DNA of 64,000 nt, from NCBI GenBank assembly GCA_916613615.1, contig OU744723.1, forward strand, positions 29,402,296 to 29,466,295, in the 5' to 3' direction. The notes under the pieces were generated by a model. That model ran no database searches. It worked only from the letters and a program-made list of their open reading frames with translations, and was not told the DNA's origin. Below are positions 35,381 through 50,800 of the stretch, piece by piece. The stretch is from Steromphala cineraria. Lineage: Eukaryota > Mollusca > Gastropoda > Trochida > Trochidae. The translations under genes were made by a program, and so were the position numbers. Each line of letters begins with the position of its first letter. Positions within the stretch are counted from its first letter, which is position 1.

Positions 35381-38300
35381 GTCAAAGGTCAAAGGTCACA
35401 AAACAAGTCATTAAAATCATTAACGTTCCTAAACACTCTTTAATGACCCTTCTGTGACCTTGAACGTTGACATTTTTATGGAAACGTATGAAAGGGGTCA
35501 AAGGTCAAAGGTCACAAAACAAGTCTTTAAAATCATTAAAATAGTCAAAAAGGAGGGACATTTGTTGTTTTTAGCTATGATCTCCTTACGGGCCTAAAGA
35601 AGTCTCTTTACGACCTTTCAGTGTCCTTGAACTTTGACAATGTAATGAAAACCTTTTAGAAAGGGGTCAAAGGTCAAAGGTCACAAAACAAGTCTTTAAA
35701 ATCATTGAAAATAGTCAAAAAGGAGGGACATTTGTTGTTTTTAGCTATGATCTCCTTACGGGCCTAAAGAAGACTCTTTACGACCTTTCAGTGTCCTTGA
35801 ACTTTGACACTGTAATGAAAACCTTTTAGAAAAGGGGTCAAAGGTCAAAGGTCACAAAACAAGTCATTAAATAGCTAGAAAACCAACAAATTTCCCTCCT
35901 TTTTGACTATGATCTCTTAACGGGCCTAAACAAGAATCTTTTATGACCTTTCTGTGACCTTGAACGTTGACATATTTATTAAAACTTATGAAAGGGGTCA
36001 AAGGTCAAAGGTCAAAGGTCACAAAACAAGTCATTAAATAGCTAAAAAACCAACAAATTTCCCTCCTTTTTGACTATGATCTCTTAACGGGCCTAAATAA
36101 GACTCTTTTATGACCTTTCTGTGACCTCTGACCTTTGACAATGTAATGAAGACCTTTTTGAAAGGTGTCAAAGGTCAGAGGTCATAAACAAGTCATTAAA
36201 ATCATTTAAAATAGCTAAAAACAACTAAAAAAAACACAAATTTCCCTCCCTCTTGCCTTGGGCCTTCGATCACTTAACGTTCCTAAACAGACTCTTTTAT
36301 GACCCTTCTGTGACCTTGAACGTTGACATTTTTATGGAAACGTATGAAAGGGGTCAAAGGTCAAAGGTCACTAAACAAGTCTTTAAAATCATTGAAAATA
36401 GTCAAAAAGGAGGGAAGTTTGTTGTTTTTAGCTATGATCTCCTTACGGGCCTAAAGAAGACTCTTTTACGACCTTTCAGTGACCTTGAACTTTGACAATG
36501 TAATGAAAACCTTTTAGAAAAGGGGTCAAAGGTCAAAGGTCACAAAACAAGTCATTAAATAGCTAAAAAACCAACAAATTTCCCTCCTTTTTGACTATGA
36601 TCTCTTAACGGGCCTAAACAAGACTCTTTTATGACCTTTCTGTGACCTTGAACTTTGACAATGTAATGAAGACCTTTTTGAAAGGGGTCAAAGGTCAAAG
36701 GTCACAAAACAAGTCGTTAAATAGCTAAAAAACAAACAAATTATTTTCAATGATTTTAAAGACTTCTTTTGTGACCTTTGACCTTTGACATTTTTATGAA
36801 AACTTATGAAAGGGGTCAAAGGTCAAAGGTCACAAAACAAGTCATTAAAATCATTGAAAATAGTCAAAAAGGAGGGAAATTTGTTGTTTTTAGCTATGAT
36901 CTCCTTACGGGCCTAAAGAAGTCTCTTTACGACCTTTCAGTGTCCTTGAACTTTGACACTGTAATGAAAACCTTTTAGAAAAGGGGTCAAAGGTCAAAGG
37001 TCATAAACAAGTCATTAAAATCATTCAAAATAGCTAAAAACAACTAAAAAAAACACAAATTTCCCTCCCTCTTGCCTTGGGCCTTCGATCACTTAACGTT
37101 CCTAAACAGACTCTTTTATGACCCTTCTGTGACCTTGAACGTTGACATTTTTATGGAAACGTATGAAAGGGGTCAAAGGTCAAAGGTCACAAAACAAATC
37201 ATTAAATAGCTAAAAAAAACAACAAATTTCCCTCCTTTTTGACTATGATCACTTAACGGGCCTAAACAAGACTCTTTTATGACCTTTCTGTGACCTTGAA
37301 CTTTGACAATGTAATGAAGACCTTTTTGAAAGGGGTCAAAGGTCAAAGGTCACAAAACAAGTCATTAAAATCATTGAAAATAGCTAAAAACAACAACAAA
37401 TTTCCCTCCTTTTTGACTAGGATCTCTTAACGTTCCTAAACAGACTCTTTTATGACCTTTCTGTGACCTTGAACTTTGACATTTTTATAAAAACTAATGA
37501 AAGGGGTCAAAGGTCAAAGGTCACTAAACAAGTCTTTAAAATCATTGAAAATAGTCAAAAAGGAGGGAAATTTGTTGTTTTAAGCTATGATCTCTTAACG
37601 GGCCTAAACAAGACTCTTTTATGACCTTTCTGTGACTTGAACTTTGACAATGTAATGAAGACCTTTTTTGAAAGGGGTCAAAGGTCAAAGGTCACAAAAC
37701 AAGTCATTAAATAGCTAAAAAAACAACAAATTTCCCTCCTTTTTGACTATGATCTCTTAACGGGCCTAAATAAGACTCTTTTATGACCTTTCTGTGACCT
37801 CTGACCTTTGACAATGTAATGAAGACCTTTTTGAAAGGGGTCAAAGGTCAGAGGTCATAAACAAGTCATTAAAATCATTCAAAATAGCTAAAAACAACTA
37901 AAAAAAACACAAATTTCCCTCCCTCTTGCCTTCGGCCTTCGATCTCTTAACGTTCCTAAACACTCTTTAATGACCCTTCTGTGACCTTGAACGTTGACAT
38001 TTTTATGGAAACGTATGAAAGGGGTCAAAGGTCAAAGGTCACAAAACAAGTCTTTAAAATCATTGAAAATAGTCAAAAAGGAGGGAAATTTGTTGTTTTT
38101 AGCTATGATCTACTTACGGGCCTAAAGAAGACTCTTTTATGACCTTTCTGTGACCTCTGACCTTTGACAATGTAATGAAGACCTTTTTGAAACGTGTCAA
38201 AGGTCAGAGGTCATAAACAAGTCATTAAAATCATTCAAAATAACTAAAAACAACTAAAAAAAACACAAATTTCCCCCGTTCCTAAACACTCTTTTATGAC

Positions 38301-41300
38301 CCTTCTGTGACCTTGAACGTTGACATTTTTATAAAAACTAATGAAAGGGGTCAAAGGTCAAAGGTCACAAAACAAGTCATTAAAATCATTGAAAATAGTC
38401 AAAAAGGAGGGAAATTTGTTGTTTTTAGCTATGATCTCCTTACGGGCCTAAAGAACACTCTTTTACGACCTTTCAGTGACCTTGAACTTTGACAATGTAA
38501 TGAAAACCTTTTTGAAAGGGGTCAAAGGTCAAAGGTCACAAAACAAGTCTTTAAAATCATTGAAAATAGTCAAAAAGGAGGGACATTTGTTGTTTTTAGC
38601 TATGATCTCCTTACGGGCCTAAAGAACACTCTTTTACGACCTTTCAGTGTCCTTGAACTTTGACACTGTAATGAAAACCTTTTAGAAAAGGGGTCAAAGG
38701 TCAAAGGTCACAAAACAAGTCATTAAATAGCTAGAAAACCAACAAATTTCCCTCCTTTTTGACTATGATCTCTTAACGGGCCTAAACAAGAATCTTTTAT
38801 GACCTTTCTGTGACCTTGAACTTTGACAATGTAATGAAGACCTTTTTGAAAGGGGTCAAAGGTCAAAGGTCACAAAACAAGTCATTAAAATCATTAACGT
38901 TCCTAAACACTCTTTAATGACCCTTCTGTGACCTTGAACGTTGACATTTTTATGGAAACGTATGAAAGGGGTCAAAGGTCAAAGGTCACAAAACAAGTCT
39001 TTAAAATCATTAAAATAGTCAAAAAGGAGGGACATTTGTTGTTTTTAGCTATGATCTCCTTACGGGCCTAAAGAAGTCTCTTTACGACCTTTCAGTGTCC
39101 TTGAACTTTGACAATGTAATGAAAACCTTTTAGAAAGGGGTCAAAGGTCAAAGGTCACAAAACAAGTCTTTAAAATCATTGAAAATAGTCAAAAAGGAGG
39201 GACATTTGTTGTTTTTAGCTATGATCTCCTTACGGGCCTAAAGAAGACTCTTTACGACCTTTCAGTGTCCTTGAACTTTGACACTGTAATGAAAACCTTT
39301 TAGAAAAGGGGTCAAAGGTCAAAGGTCACAAAACAAGTCATTAAATAGCTAGAAAACCAACAAATTTCCCTCCTTTTTGACTATGATCTCTTAACGGGCC
39401 TAAACAAGAATCTTTTATGACCTTTCTGTGACCTTGAACGTTGACATATTTATTAAAACTTATGAAAGGGGTCAAAGGTCAAAGGTCAAAGGTCACAAAA
39501 CAAGTCATTAAATAGCTAAAAAACCAACAAATTTCCCTCCTTTTTGACTATGATCTCTTAACGGGCCTAAATAAGACTCTTTTATGACCTTTCTGTGACC
39601 TCTGACCTTTGACAATGTAATGAAGACCTTTTTGAAAGGTGTCAAAGGTCAGAGGTCATAAACAAGTCATTAAAATCATTTAAAATAGCTAAAAACAACT
39701 AAAAAAAACACAAATTTCCCTCCCTCTTGCCTTGGGCCTTCGATCACTTAACGTTCCTAAACAGACTCTTTTATGACCCTTCTGTGACCTTGAACGTTGA
39801 CATTTTTATGGAAACGTATGAAAGGGGTCAAAGGTCAAAGGTCACTAAACAAGTCTTTAAAATCATTGAAAATAGTCAAAAAGGAGGGAAGTTTGTTGTT
39901 TTTAGCTATGATCTCCTTACGGGCCTAAAGAAGACTCTTTTACGACCTTTCAGTGACCTTGAACTTTGACAATGTAATGAAAACCTTTTAGAAAAGGGGT
40001 CAAAGGTCAAAGGTCACAAAACAAGTCATTAAATAGCTAAAAAACCAACAAATTTCCCTCCTTTTTGACTATGATCTCTTAACGGGCCTAAACAAGACTC
40101 TTTTATGACCTTTCTGTGACCTTGAACTTTGACAATGTAATGAAGACCTTTTTGAAAGGGGTCAAAGGTCAAAGGTCACAAAACAAGTCTTTAAAATCAT
40201 TGAAAATAGTCAAAAAGGAGGGAAATTTGTTGTTTTTAGCTATGATCTCCTTACGGGCCTAAAGAACACTCTTTTACGACCTTTCAGTGACCTTGAACTT
40301 TGACAATGTAATGAAAACCTTTTTGAAAGGGGTCAAAGGTCAAAGGTCACAAAACAAGTCTTTAAAATCATTGAAAATAGTCAAAAAGGAGGGACATTTG
40401 TTGTTTTTAGCTATGATCTCCTTACGGGCCTAAAGAACACTCTTTTACGACCTTTCAGTGTCCTTGAACTTTGACACTGTAATGAAAACCTTTTAGAAAA
40501 GGGGTCAAAGGTCAAAGGTCACAAAACAAGTCATTAAATAGCTAGAAAACCAACAAATTTCCCTCCTTTTTGACTATGATCTCTTAACGGGCCTAAACAA
40601 GAATCTTTTATGACCTTTCTGTGACCTTGAACTTTGACAATGTAATGAAGACCTTTTTGAAAGGGGTCAAAGGTCAAAGGTCACAAAACAAGTCATTAAA
40701 ATCATTAACGTTCCTAAACACTCTTTAATGACCCTTCTGTGACCTTGAACGTTGACATTTTTATGGAAACGTATGAAAGGGGTCAAAGGTCAAAGGTCAC
40801 AAAACAAGTCTTTAAAATCATTAAAATAGTCAAAAAGGAGGGACATTTGTTGTTTTTAGCTATGATCTCCTTACGGGCCTAAAGAAGTCTCTTTACGACC
40901 TTTCAGTGTCCTTGAACTTTGACAATGTAATGAAAACCTTTTAGAAAGGGGTCAAAGGTCAAAGGTCACAAAACAAGTCTTTAAAATCATTGAAAATAGT
41001 CAAAAAGGAGGGACATTTGTTGTTTTTAGCTATGATCTCCTTACGGGCCTAAAGAAGACTCTTTACGACCTTTCAGTGTCCTTGAACTTTGACACTGTAA
41101 TGAAAACCTTTTAGAAAAGGGGTCAAAGGTCAAAGGTCACAAAACAAGTCATTAAATAGCTAGAAAACCAACAAATTTCCCTCCTTTTTGACTATGATCT
41201 CTTAACGGGCCTAAACAAGAATCTTTTATGACCTTTCTGTGACCTTGAACGTTGACATATTTATTAAAACTTATGAAAGGGGTCAAAGGTCAAAGGTCAA

Positions 41301-44300
41301 AGGTCACAAAACAAGTCATTAAATAGCTAAAAAACCAACAAATTTCCCTCCTTTTTGACTATGATCTCTTAACGGGCCTAAATAAGACTCTTTTATGACC
41401 TTTCTGTGACCTCTGACCTTTGACAATGTAATGAAGACCTTTTTGAAAGGTGTCAAAGGTCAGAGGTCATAAACAAGTCATTAAAATCATTTAAAATAGC
41501 TAAAAACAACTAAAAAAAACACAAATTTCCCTCCCTCTTGCCTTGGGCCTTCGATCACTTAACGTTCCTAAACAGACTCTTTTATGACCCTTCTGTGACC
41601 TTGAACGTTGACATTTTTATGGAAACGTATGAAAGGGGTCAAAGGTCAAAGGTCACTAAACAAGTCTTTAAAATCATTGAAAATAGTCAAAAAGGAGGGA
41701 AGTTTGTTGTTTTTAGCTATGATCTCCTTACGGGCCTAAAGAAGACTCTTTTACGACCTTTCAGTGACCTTGAACTTTGACAATGTAATGAAAACCTTTT
41801 AGAAAAGGGGTCAAAGGTCAAAGGTCACAAAACAAGTCATTAAATAGCTAAAAAACCAACAAATTTCCCTCCTTTTTGACTATGATCTCTTAACGGGCCT
41901 AAACAAGACTCTTTTATGACCTTTCTGTGACCTTGAACTTTGACAATGTAATGAAGACCTTTTTGAAAGGGGTCAAAGGTCAAAGGTCACAAAACAAGTC
42001 GTTAAATAGCTAAAAAACAAACAAATTATTTTCAATGATTTTAAAGACTTCTTTTGTGACCTTTGACCTTTGACATTTTTATGAAAACTTATGAAAGGGG
42101 TCAAAGGTCAAAGGTCACAAAACAAGTCATTAAAATCATTGAAAATAGTCAAAAAGGAGGGAAATTTGTTGTTTTTAGCTATGATCTCCTTACGGGCCTA
42201 AAGAAGTCTCTTTACGACCTTTCAGTGTCCTTGAACTTTGACACTGTAATGAAAACCTTTTAGAAAAGGGGTCAAAGGTCAAAGGTCATAAACAAGTCAT
42301 TAAAATCATTCAAAATAGCTAAAAACAACTAAAAAAAACACAAATTTCCCTCCCTCTTGCCTTGGGCCTTCGATCACTTAACGTTCCTAAACAGACTCTT
42401 TTATGACCCTTCTGTGACCTTGAACGTTGACATTTTTATGGAAACGTATGAAAGGGGTCAAAGGTCAAAGGTCACAAAACAAATCATTAAATAGCTAAAA
42501 AAAACAACAAATTTCCCTCCTTTTTGACTATGATCTCTTAACGGGCCTAAACAAGACTCTTTTATGACCTTTCTGTGACCTTGAACTTTGACAATGTAAT
42601 GAAGACCTTTTTGAAAGGGGTCAAAGGTCAAAGGTCACAAAACAAGTCATTAAAATCATTGAAAATAGCTAAAAACAACAACAAATTTCCCTCCTTTTTG
42701 ACTAGGATCTCTTAACGTTCCTAAACAGACTCTTTTATGACCTTTCTGTGACCTTGAACTTTGACATTTTTATAAAAACTAATGAAAGGGGTCAAAGGTC
42801 AAAGGTCACTAAACAAGTCTTTAAAATCATTGAAAATAGTCAAAAAGGAGGGAAATTTGTTGTTTTAAGCTATGATCTCTTAACGGGCCTAAACAAGACT
42901 CTTTTATGACCTTTCTGTGACTTGAACTTTGACAATGTAATGAAGACCTTTTTTGAAAGGGGTCAAAGGTCAAAGGTCACAAAACAAGTCATTAAATAGC
43001 TAAAAAAACAACAAATTTCCCTCCTTTTTGACTATGATCTCTTAACGGGCCTAAATAAGACTCTTTTATGACCTTTCTGTGACCTCTGACCTTTGACAAT
43101 GTAATGAAGACCTTTTTGAAAGGGGTCAAAGGTCAGAGGTCATAAACAAGTCATTAAAATCATTCAAAATAGCTAAAAACAACTAAAAAAAACACAAATT
43201 TCCCTCCCTCTTGCCTTCGGCCTTCGATCTCTTAACGTTCCTAAACACTCTTTAATGACCCTTCTGTGACCTTGAACGTTGACATTTTTATGGAAACGTA
43301 TGAAAGGGGTCAAAGGTCAAAGGTCACAAAACAAGTCTTTAAAATCATTGAAAATAGTCAAAAAGGAGGGAAATTTGTTGTTTTTAGCTATGATCTACTT
43401 ACGGGCCTAAAGAAGACTCTTTTATGACCTTTCTGTGACCTCTGACCTTTGACAATGTAATGAAGACCTTTTTGAAACGTGTCAAAGGTCAGAGGTCATA
43501 AACAAGTCATTAAAATCATTCAAAATAACTAAAAACAACTAAAAAAAACACAAATTTCCCCCGTTCCTAAACACTCTTTTATGACCCTTCTGTGACCTTG
43601 AACGTTGACATTTTTATAAAAACTAATGAAAGGGGTCAAAGGTCAAAGGTCACAAAACAAGTCATTAAAATCATTGAAAATAGTCAAAAAGGAGGGAAAT
43701 TTGTTGTTTTTAGCTATGATCTCCTTACGGGCCTAAAGAACACTCTTTTACGACCTTTCAGTGACCTTGAACTTTGACAATGTAATGAAAACCTTTTTGA
43801 AAGGGGTCAAAGGTCAAAGGTCACAAAACAAGTCTTTAAAATCATTGAAAATAGTCAAAAAGGAGGGACATTTGTTGTTTTTAGCTATGATCTCCTTACG
43901 GGCCTAAAGAACACTCTTTTACGACCTTTCAGTGTCCTTGAACTTTGACACTGTAATGAAAACCTTTTAGAAAAGGGGTCAAAGGTCAAAGGTCACAAAA
44001 CAAGTCATTAAATAGCTAGAAAACCAACAAATTTCCCTCCTTTTTGACTATGATCTCTTAACGGGCCTAAACAAGAATCTTTTATGACCTTTCTGTGACC
44101 TTGAACTTTGACAATGTAATGAAGACCTTTTTGAAAGGGGTCAAAGGTCAAAGGTCACAAAACAAGTCATTAAAATCATTAACGTTCCTAAACACTCTTT
44201 AATGACCCTTCTGTGACCTTGAACGTTGACATTTTTATGGAAACGTATGAAAGGGGTCAAAGGTCAAAGGTCACAAAACAAGTCTTTAAAATCATTAAAA

Positions 44301-47300
44301 TAGTCAAAAAGGAGGGACATTTGTTGTTTTTAGCTATGATCTCCTTACGGGCCTAAAGAAGTCTCTTTACGACCTTTCAGTGTCCTTGAACTTTGACAAT
44401 GTAATGAAAACCTTTTAGAAAGGGGTCAAAGGTCAAAGGTCACAAAACAAGTCTTTAAAATCATTGAAAATAGTCAAAAAGGAGGGACATTTGTTGTTTT
44501 TAGCTATGATCTCCTTACGGGCCTAAAGAAGACTCTTTACGACCTTTCAGTGTCCTTGAACTTTGACACTGTAATGAAAACCTTTTAGAAAAGGGGGTCA
44601 AAGGTCAAAGGTCACAAAACAAGTCATTAAATAGCTAGAAAACCAACAAATTTCCCTCCTTTTTGACTATGATCTCTTAACGGGCCTAAACAAGAATCTT
44701 TTATGACCTTTCTGTGACCTTGAACGTTGACATATTTATTAAAACTTATGAAAGGGGTCAAAGGTCAAAGGTCAAAGGTCACAAAACAAGTCATTAAATA
44801 GCTAAAAAACCAACAAATTTCCCTCCTTTTTGACTATGATCTCTTAACGGGCCTAAATAAGACTCTTTTATGACCTTTCTGTGACCTCTGACCTTTGACA
44901 ATGTAATGAAGACCTTTTTGAAAGGTGTCAAAGGTCAGAGGTCATAAACAAGTCATTAAAATCATTTAAAATAGCTAAAAACAACTAAAAAAAACACAAA
45001 TTTCCCTCCCTCTTGCCTTGGGCCTTCGATCACTTAACGTTCCTAAACAGACTCTTTTATGACCCTTCTGTGACCTTGAACGTTGACATTTTTATGGAAA
45101 CGTATGAAAGGGGTCAAAGGTCAAAGGTCACTAAACAAGTCTTTAAAATCATTGAAAATAGTCAAAAAGGAGGGAAGTTTGTTGTTTTTAGCTATGATCT
45201 CCTTACGGGCCTAAAGAAGACTCTTTTACGACCTTTCAGTGACCTTGAACTTTGACAATGTAATGAAAACCTTTTAGAAAAGGGGTCAAAGGTCAAAGGT
45301 CACAAAACAAGTCATTAAATAGCTAAAAAACCAACAAATTTCCCTCCTTTTTGACTATGATCTCTTAACGGGCCTAAACAAGACTCTTTTATGACCTTTC
45401 TGTGACCTTGAACTTTGACAATGTAATGAAGACCTTTTTGAAAGGGGTCAAAGGTCAAAGGTCACAAAACAAGTCGTTAAATAGCTAAAAAACAAACAAA
45501 TTATTTTCAATGATTTTAAAGACTTCTTTTGTGACCTTTGACCTTTGACATTTTTATGAAAACTTATGAAAGGGGTCAAAGGTCAAAGGTCACAAAACAA
45601 GTCATTAAAATCATTGAAAATAGTCAAAAAGGAGGGAAATTTGTTGTTTTTAGCTATGATCTCCTTACGGGCCTAAAGAAGTCTCTTTACGACCTTTCAG
45701 TGTCCTTGAACTTTGACACTGTAATGAAAACCTTTTAGAAAAGGGGTCAAAGGTCAAAGGTCATAAACAAGTCATTAAAATCATTCAAAATAGCTAAAAA
45801 ACAACTAAAAAAAACACAAATTTCCCTCCCTCTTGCCTTGGGCCTTCGATCACTTAACGTTCCTAAACAGACTCTTTTATGACCCTTCTGTGACCTTGAA
45901 CGTTGACATTTTTATGGAAACGTATGAAAGGGGTCAAAGGTCAAAGGTCACAAAACAAATCATTAAATAGCTAAAAAAACCAACAAATTTCCCTCCTTTT
46001 TGACTATGATCTCTTAACGGGCCTAAACAAGACTCTTTTATGACCTTTCTGTGACCTTGAACTTTGACAATGTAATGAAGACCTTTTTGAAAGGGGTCAA
46101 AGGTCAAAGGTCACAAAACAAGTCATTAAAATCATTGAAAATAGCTAAAAACAACAACAAATTTCCCTCCTTTTTGACTAGGATCTCTTAACGTTCCTAA
46201 ACAGACTCTTTTATGACCTTTCTGTGACCTTGAACTTTGACATTTTTATAAAAACTAATGAAAGGGGTCAAAGGTCAAAGGTCACTAAACAAGTCTTTAA
46301 AATCATTGAAAATAGTCAAAAAGGAGGGAAATTTGTTGTTTTAAGCTATGATCTCTTAACGGGCCTAAACAAGACTCTTTTATGACCTTTCTGTGACTTG
46401 AACTTTGACAATGTAATGAAGACCTTTTTTGAAAGGGGTCAAAGGTCAAAGGTCACAAAACAAGTCATTAAATAGCTAAAAAAACAACAAATTTCCCTCC
46501 TTTTTGACTATGATCTCTTAACGGGCCTAAATAAGACTCTTTTATGACCTTTCTGTGACCTCTGACCTTTGACAATGTAATGAAGACCTTTTTGAAAGGG
46601 GTCAAAGGTCAGAGGTCATAAACAAGTCATTAAAATCATTCAAAATAGCTAAAAACAACTAAAAAAAACACAAATTTCCCTCCCTCTTGCCTTCGGCCTT
46701 CGATCTCTTAACGTTCCTAAACACTCTTTAATGACCCTTCTGTGACCTTGAACGTTGACATTTTTATGGAAACGTATGAAAGGGGTCAAAGGTCAAAGGT
46801 CACAAAACAAGTCTTTAAAATCATTGAAAATAGTCAAAAAGGAGGGAAATTTGTTGTTTTTAGCTATGATCTACTTACGGGCCTAAAGAAGACTCTTTTA
46901 TGACCTTTCTGTGACCTCTGACCTTTGACAATGTAATGAAGACCTTTTTGAAACGTGTCAAAGGTCAGAGGTCATAAACAAGTCATTAAAATCATTCAAA
47001 ATAACTAAAAACAACTAAAAAAAACACAAATTTCCCCCGTTCCTAAACACTCTTTTATGACCCTTCTGTGACCTTGAACGTTGACATTTTTATAAAAACT
47101 AATGAAAGGGGTCAAAGGTCAAAGGTCACAAAACAAGTCATTAAAATCATTGAAAATAGTCAAAAAGGAGGGAAATTTGTTGTTTTTAGCTATGATCTCC
47201 TTACGGGCCTAAAGAACACTCTTTTACGACCTTTCAGTGACCTTGAACTTTGACAATGTAATGAAAACCTTTTTGAAAGGGGTCAAAGGTCAAAGGTCAC

Positions 47301-47375
47301 AAAACAAGTCTTTAAAATCATTGAAAATAGTCAAAAAGGAGGGACATTTGTTGTTTTTAGCTATGATCTCCTTAC

Positions 47376-47875
47376 NNNNNNNNNNNNNNNNNNNNNNNNN
47401 NNNNNNNNNNNNNNNNNNNNNNNNNNNNNNNNNNNNNNNNNNNNNNNNNNNNNNNNNNNNNNNNNNNNNNNNNNNNNNNNNNNNNNNNNNNNNNNNNNNN
47501 NNNNNNNNNNNNNNNNNNNNNNNNNNNNNNNNNNNNNNNNNNNNNNNNNNNNNNNNNNNNNNNNNNNNNNNNNNNNNNNNNNNNNNNNNNNNNNNNNNNN
47601 NNNNNNNNNNNNNNNNNNNNNNNNNNNNNNNNNNNNNNNNNNNNNNNNNNNNNNNNNNNNNNNNNNNNNNNNNNNNNNNNNNNNNNNNNNNNNNNNNNNN
47701 NNNNNNNNNNNNNNNNNNNNNNNNNNNNNNNNNNNNNNNNNNNNNNNNNNNNNNNNNNNNNNNNNNNNNNNNNNNNNNNNNNNNNNNNNNNNNNNNNNNN
47801 NNNNNNNNNNNNNNNNNNNNNNNNNNNNNNNNNNNNNNNNNNNNNNNNNNNNNNNNNNNNNNNNNNNNNNNNNNN
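47376..47875. other. Assembly gap of exactly 500 N
   Basis: A run of 500 undetermined bases within the satellite; a round length of this kind usually marks a scaffold join of unknown true size. Apparent protein frames crossing it are meaningless. Confidence 0.99.
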
Positions 47876-50800
47876 TGAAAGGGGTCAAAGGTCAAAGGTC
47901 ACAAAACAAGTCATTAAAATCATTGAAAATAGTCAAAAAGGAGGGAAATTTGTTGTTTTTAGCTATGATCTCCTTACGGGCCTAAAGAACACTCTTTTAC
48001 GACCTTTCAGTGACCTTGAACTTTGACAATGTAATGAAAACCTTTTTGAAAGGGGTCAAAGGTCAAAGGTCACAAAACAAGTCTTTAAAATCATTGAAAA
48101 TAGTCAAAAAGGAGGGACATTTGTTGTTTTTAGCTATGATCTCCTTACGGGCCTAAAGAACACTCTTTTACGACCTTTCAGTGTCCTTGAACTTTTGACA
48201 CTGTAATGAAAACCTTTTAGAAAAGGGGGTCAAAGGTCAAAGGTCACAAAACAAGTCATTAAATAGCTAGAAAACCAACAAATTTCCCTCCTTTTTGACT
48301 ATGATCTCTTAACGGGCCTAAACAAGAATCTTTTATGACCTTTCTGTGACCTTGAACTTTGACAATGTAATGAAGACCTTTTTGAAAGGGGGTCAAAGGT
48401 CAAAGGTCACAAAACAAGTCATTAAAATCATTAACGTTCCTAAACACTCTTTAATGACCCTTCTGTGACCTTGAACGTTGACATTTTTATGGAAACGTAT
48501 GAAAGGGGTCAAAGGTCAAAGGTCACAAAACAAGTCTTTAAAATCATTAAAATAGTCAAAAAGGAGGGACATTTGTTGTTTTTAGCTATGATCTCCTTAC
48601 GGGCCTAAAGAAGTCTCTTTACGACCTTTCCAGTGTCCTTGAACTTTGACAATGTAATGAAAACCTTTTAGAAAAGGGGTCAAAGGTCAAAGGTCACAAA
48701 ACAAGTCTTTAAAATCATTGAAAATAGTCAAAAAGGAGGGACATTTGTTGTTTTTAGCTATGATCTCCTTACGGGCCTAAAGAAGACTCTTTACGACCTT
48801 TCAGTGTCCTTGAACTTTGACACTGTAATGAAAACCTTTTAGAAAAGGGGTCAAAGGTCAAAGGTCACAAAACAAGTCATTAAATAGCTAGAAACCAACA
48901 AATTTCCCTCCTTTTTGACTATGATCTCTTAACGGGCCTAAACAAGAATCTTTTATGACCTTTCTGTGACCTTGAACGTTGACATATTTATTAAAACTTA
49001 TGAAAGGGGTCAAAGGTCAAAGGTCAAAGGTCACAAAACAAGTCATTAAATAGCTAAAAAACCAACAAATTTCCCTCCTTTTTGACTATGATCTCTTAAC
49101 GGGCCTAAATAAGACTCTTTTATGACCTTTCTGTGACCTCTGACCTTTGACAATGTAATGAAGACCTTTTTGAAAGGTGTCAAAGGTCAGAGGTCATAAA
49201 CAAGTCATTAAAATCATTTAAAATAGCTAAAAACAACTAAAAAAAACACAAATTTCCCTCCCTCTTGCCTTGGGCACTTCGATCACTTAACGTTCCTAAA
49301 CAGTCTCTTTTATGACCCTTCTGTGACCTTGAACGTTGACATTTTTATGGAAACGTATGAAAGGGGTCAAAGGTCAAAGGTCACTAAACAAGTCTTTAAA
49401 ATCATTGAAAATAGTCAAAAAGGAGGGAAGTTTGTTGTTTTTTAGCTATGATCTCCTTACGGGCCTAAAGAATACTCTTTTACGACCTTTCAGTGACCTT
49501 GAACTTTGACAATGTAATGAAAACCTTTTAGAAAAGGGGGTCAAAGGTCAAAGGTCACAAAACAAGTCATTAAATAGCTAAAAAACCAACAAATTTCCCT
49601 CCTTTTTGACTATGATCTCTTAACGGGCCTAAACAAGACTCTTTTATGACCTTTCTGTGACCTTGAACTTTGACAATGTAATGAAGACCTTTTTGAAAGG
49701 GGTCAAAGGTCAAAGGTCACAAAACAAGTCGTTAAATAGCTAAAAAACAAACAAATTATTTTCAATGATTTTAAAGACTTCTTTTGTGACCTTTGACCTT
49801 TGACATTTTTATGAAAACTTATGAAAGGGGTCAAAGGTCAAAGGTCACAAAACAAGTCATTAAAATCATTGAAAATAGTCAAAAAGGAGGGAAATTTGTT
49901 GTTTTTAGCTATGATCTCCTTACGGGCCTAAAGAAGTCTCTTTACGACCTTTCAGTGTCCTTGAACTTTGACACTGTAATGAAAACCTTTTAGAAAAGGG
50001 GTCAAAGGTCAAAGGTCATAAACAAGTCATTAAAATCATTCAAAATAGCTAAAAACAACTAAAAAAAACACAAATTTCCCTCCCTCTTGCCTTGGGCCTT
50101 CGATCACTTAACGTTCCTAAACAGACTCTTTTATGACCCTTCTGTGACCTTGAACGTTGACATTTTTATGGAAACGTATGAAAGGGGTCAAAGGTCAAAG
50201 GTCACAAAACAAATCATTAAATAGCTAAAAAAAACCAACAAATTTCCCTCCTTTTTGACTATGATCTCTTAACGGGCCCTAAACAAGACTCTTTTATGAC
50301 CTTTCTGTGACCTTGAACTTTGACAATGTAATGAAGACCTTTTTGAAAGGGGTCAAAGGTCAAAGGTCACAAAACAAGTCATTAAAATCATTGAAAATAG
50401 CTAAAAACAACAACAAATTTCCCTCCTTTTTGACTAGGATCTCTTAACGTTCCTAAACAGACTCTTTTATGACCTTTCTGTGACCTTGAACTTTGACATT
50501 TTTATAAAAACTAATGAAAGGGGTCAAAGGTCAAAGGTCACTAAACAAGTCTTTAAAATCATTGAAAATAGTCAAAAAGGAGGGAAATTTGTTGTTTTAA
50601 GCTATGATCTCTTAACGGGGCCTAAACAAGACTCTTTTATGACCTTTCTGTGACTTGAACTTTGACAATGTAATGAAGACCTTTTTTGAAAGGGGTCAAA
50701 GGTCAAAGGTCACAAAACAAGTCATTAAATAGCTAAAAAAACAACAAATTTCCCTCCTTTTTGACTATGATCTCTTAACGGGCCTAAATAAGACTCTTTT

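Noticed and set aside
47237..47895. Apparent 175-213 codon frames on both strands
   Set aside because: They consist almost entirely of undetermined bases across the 500-N gap.
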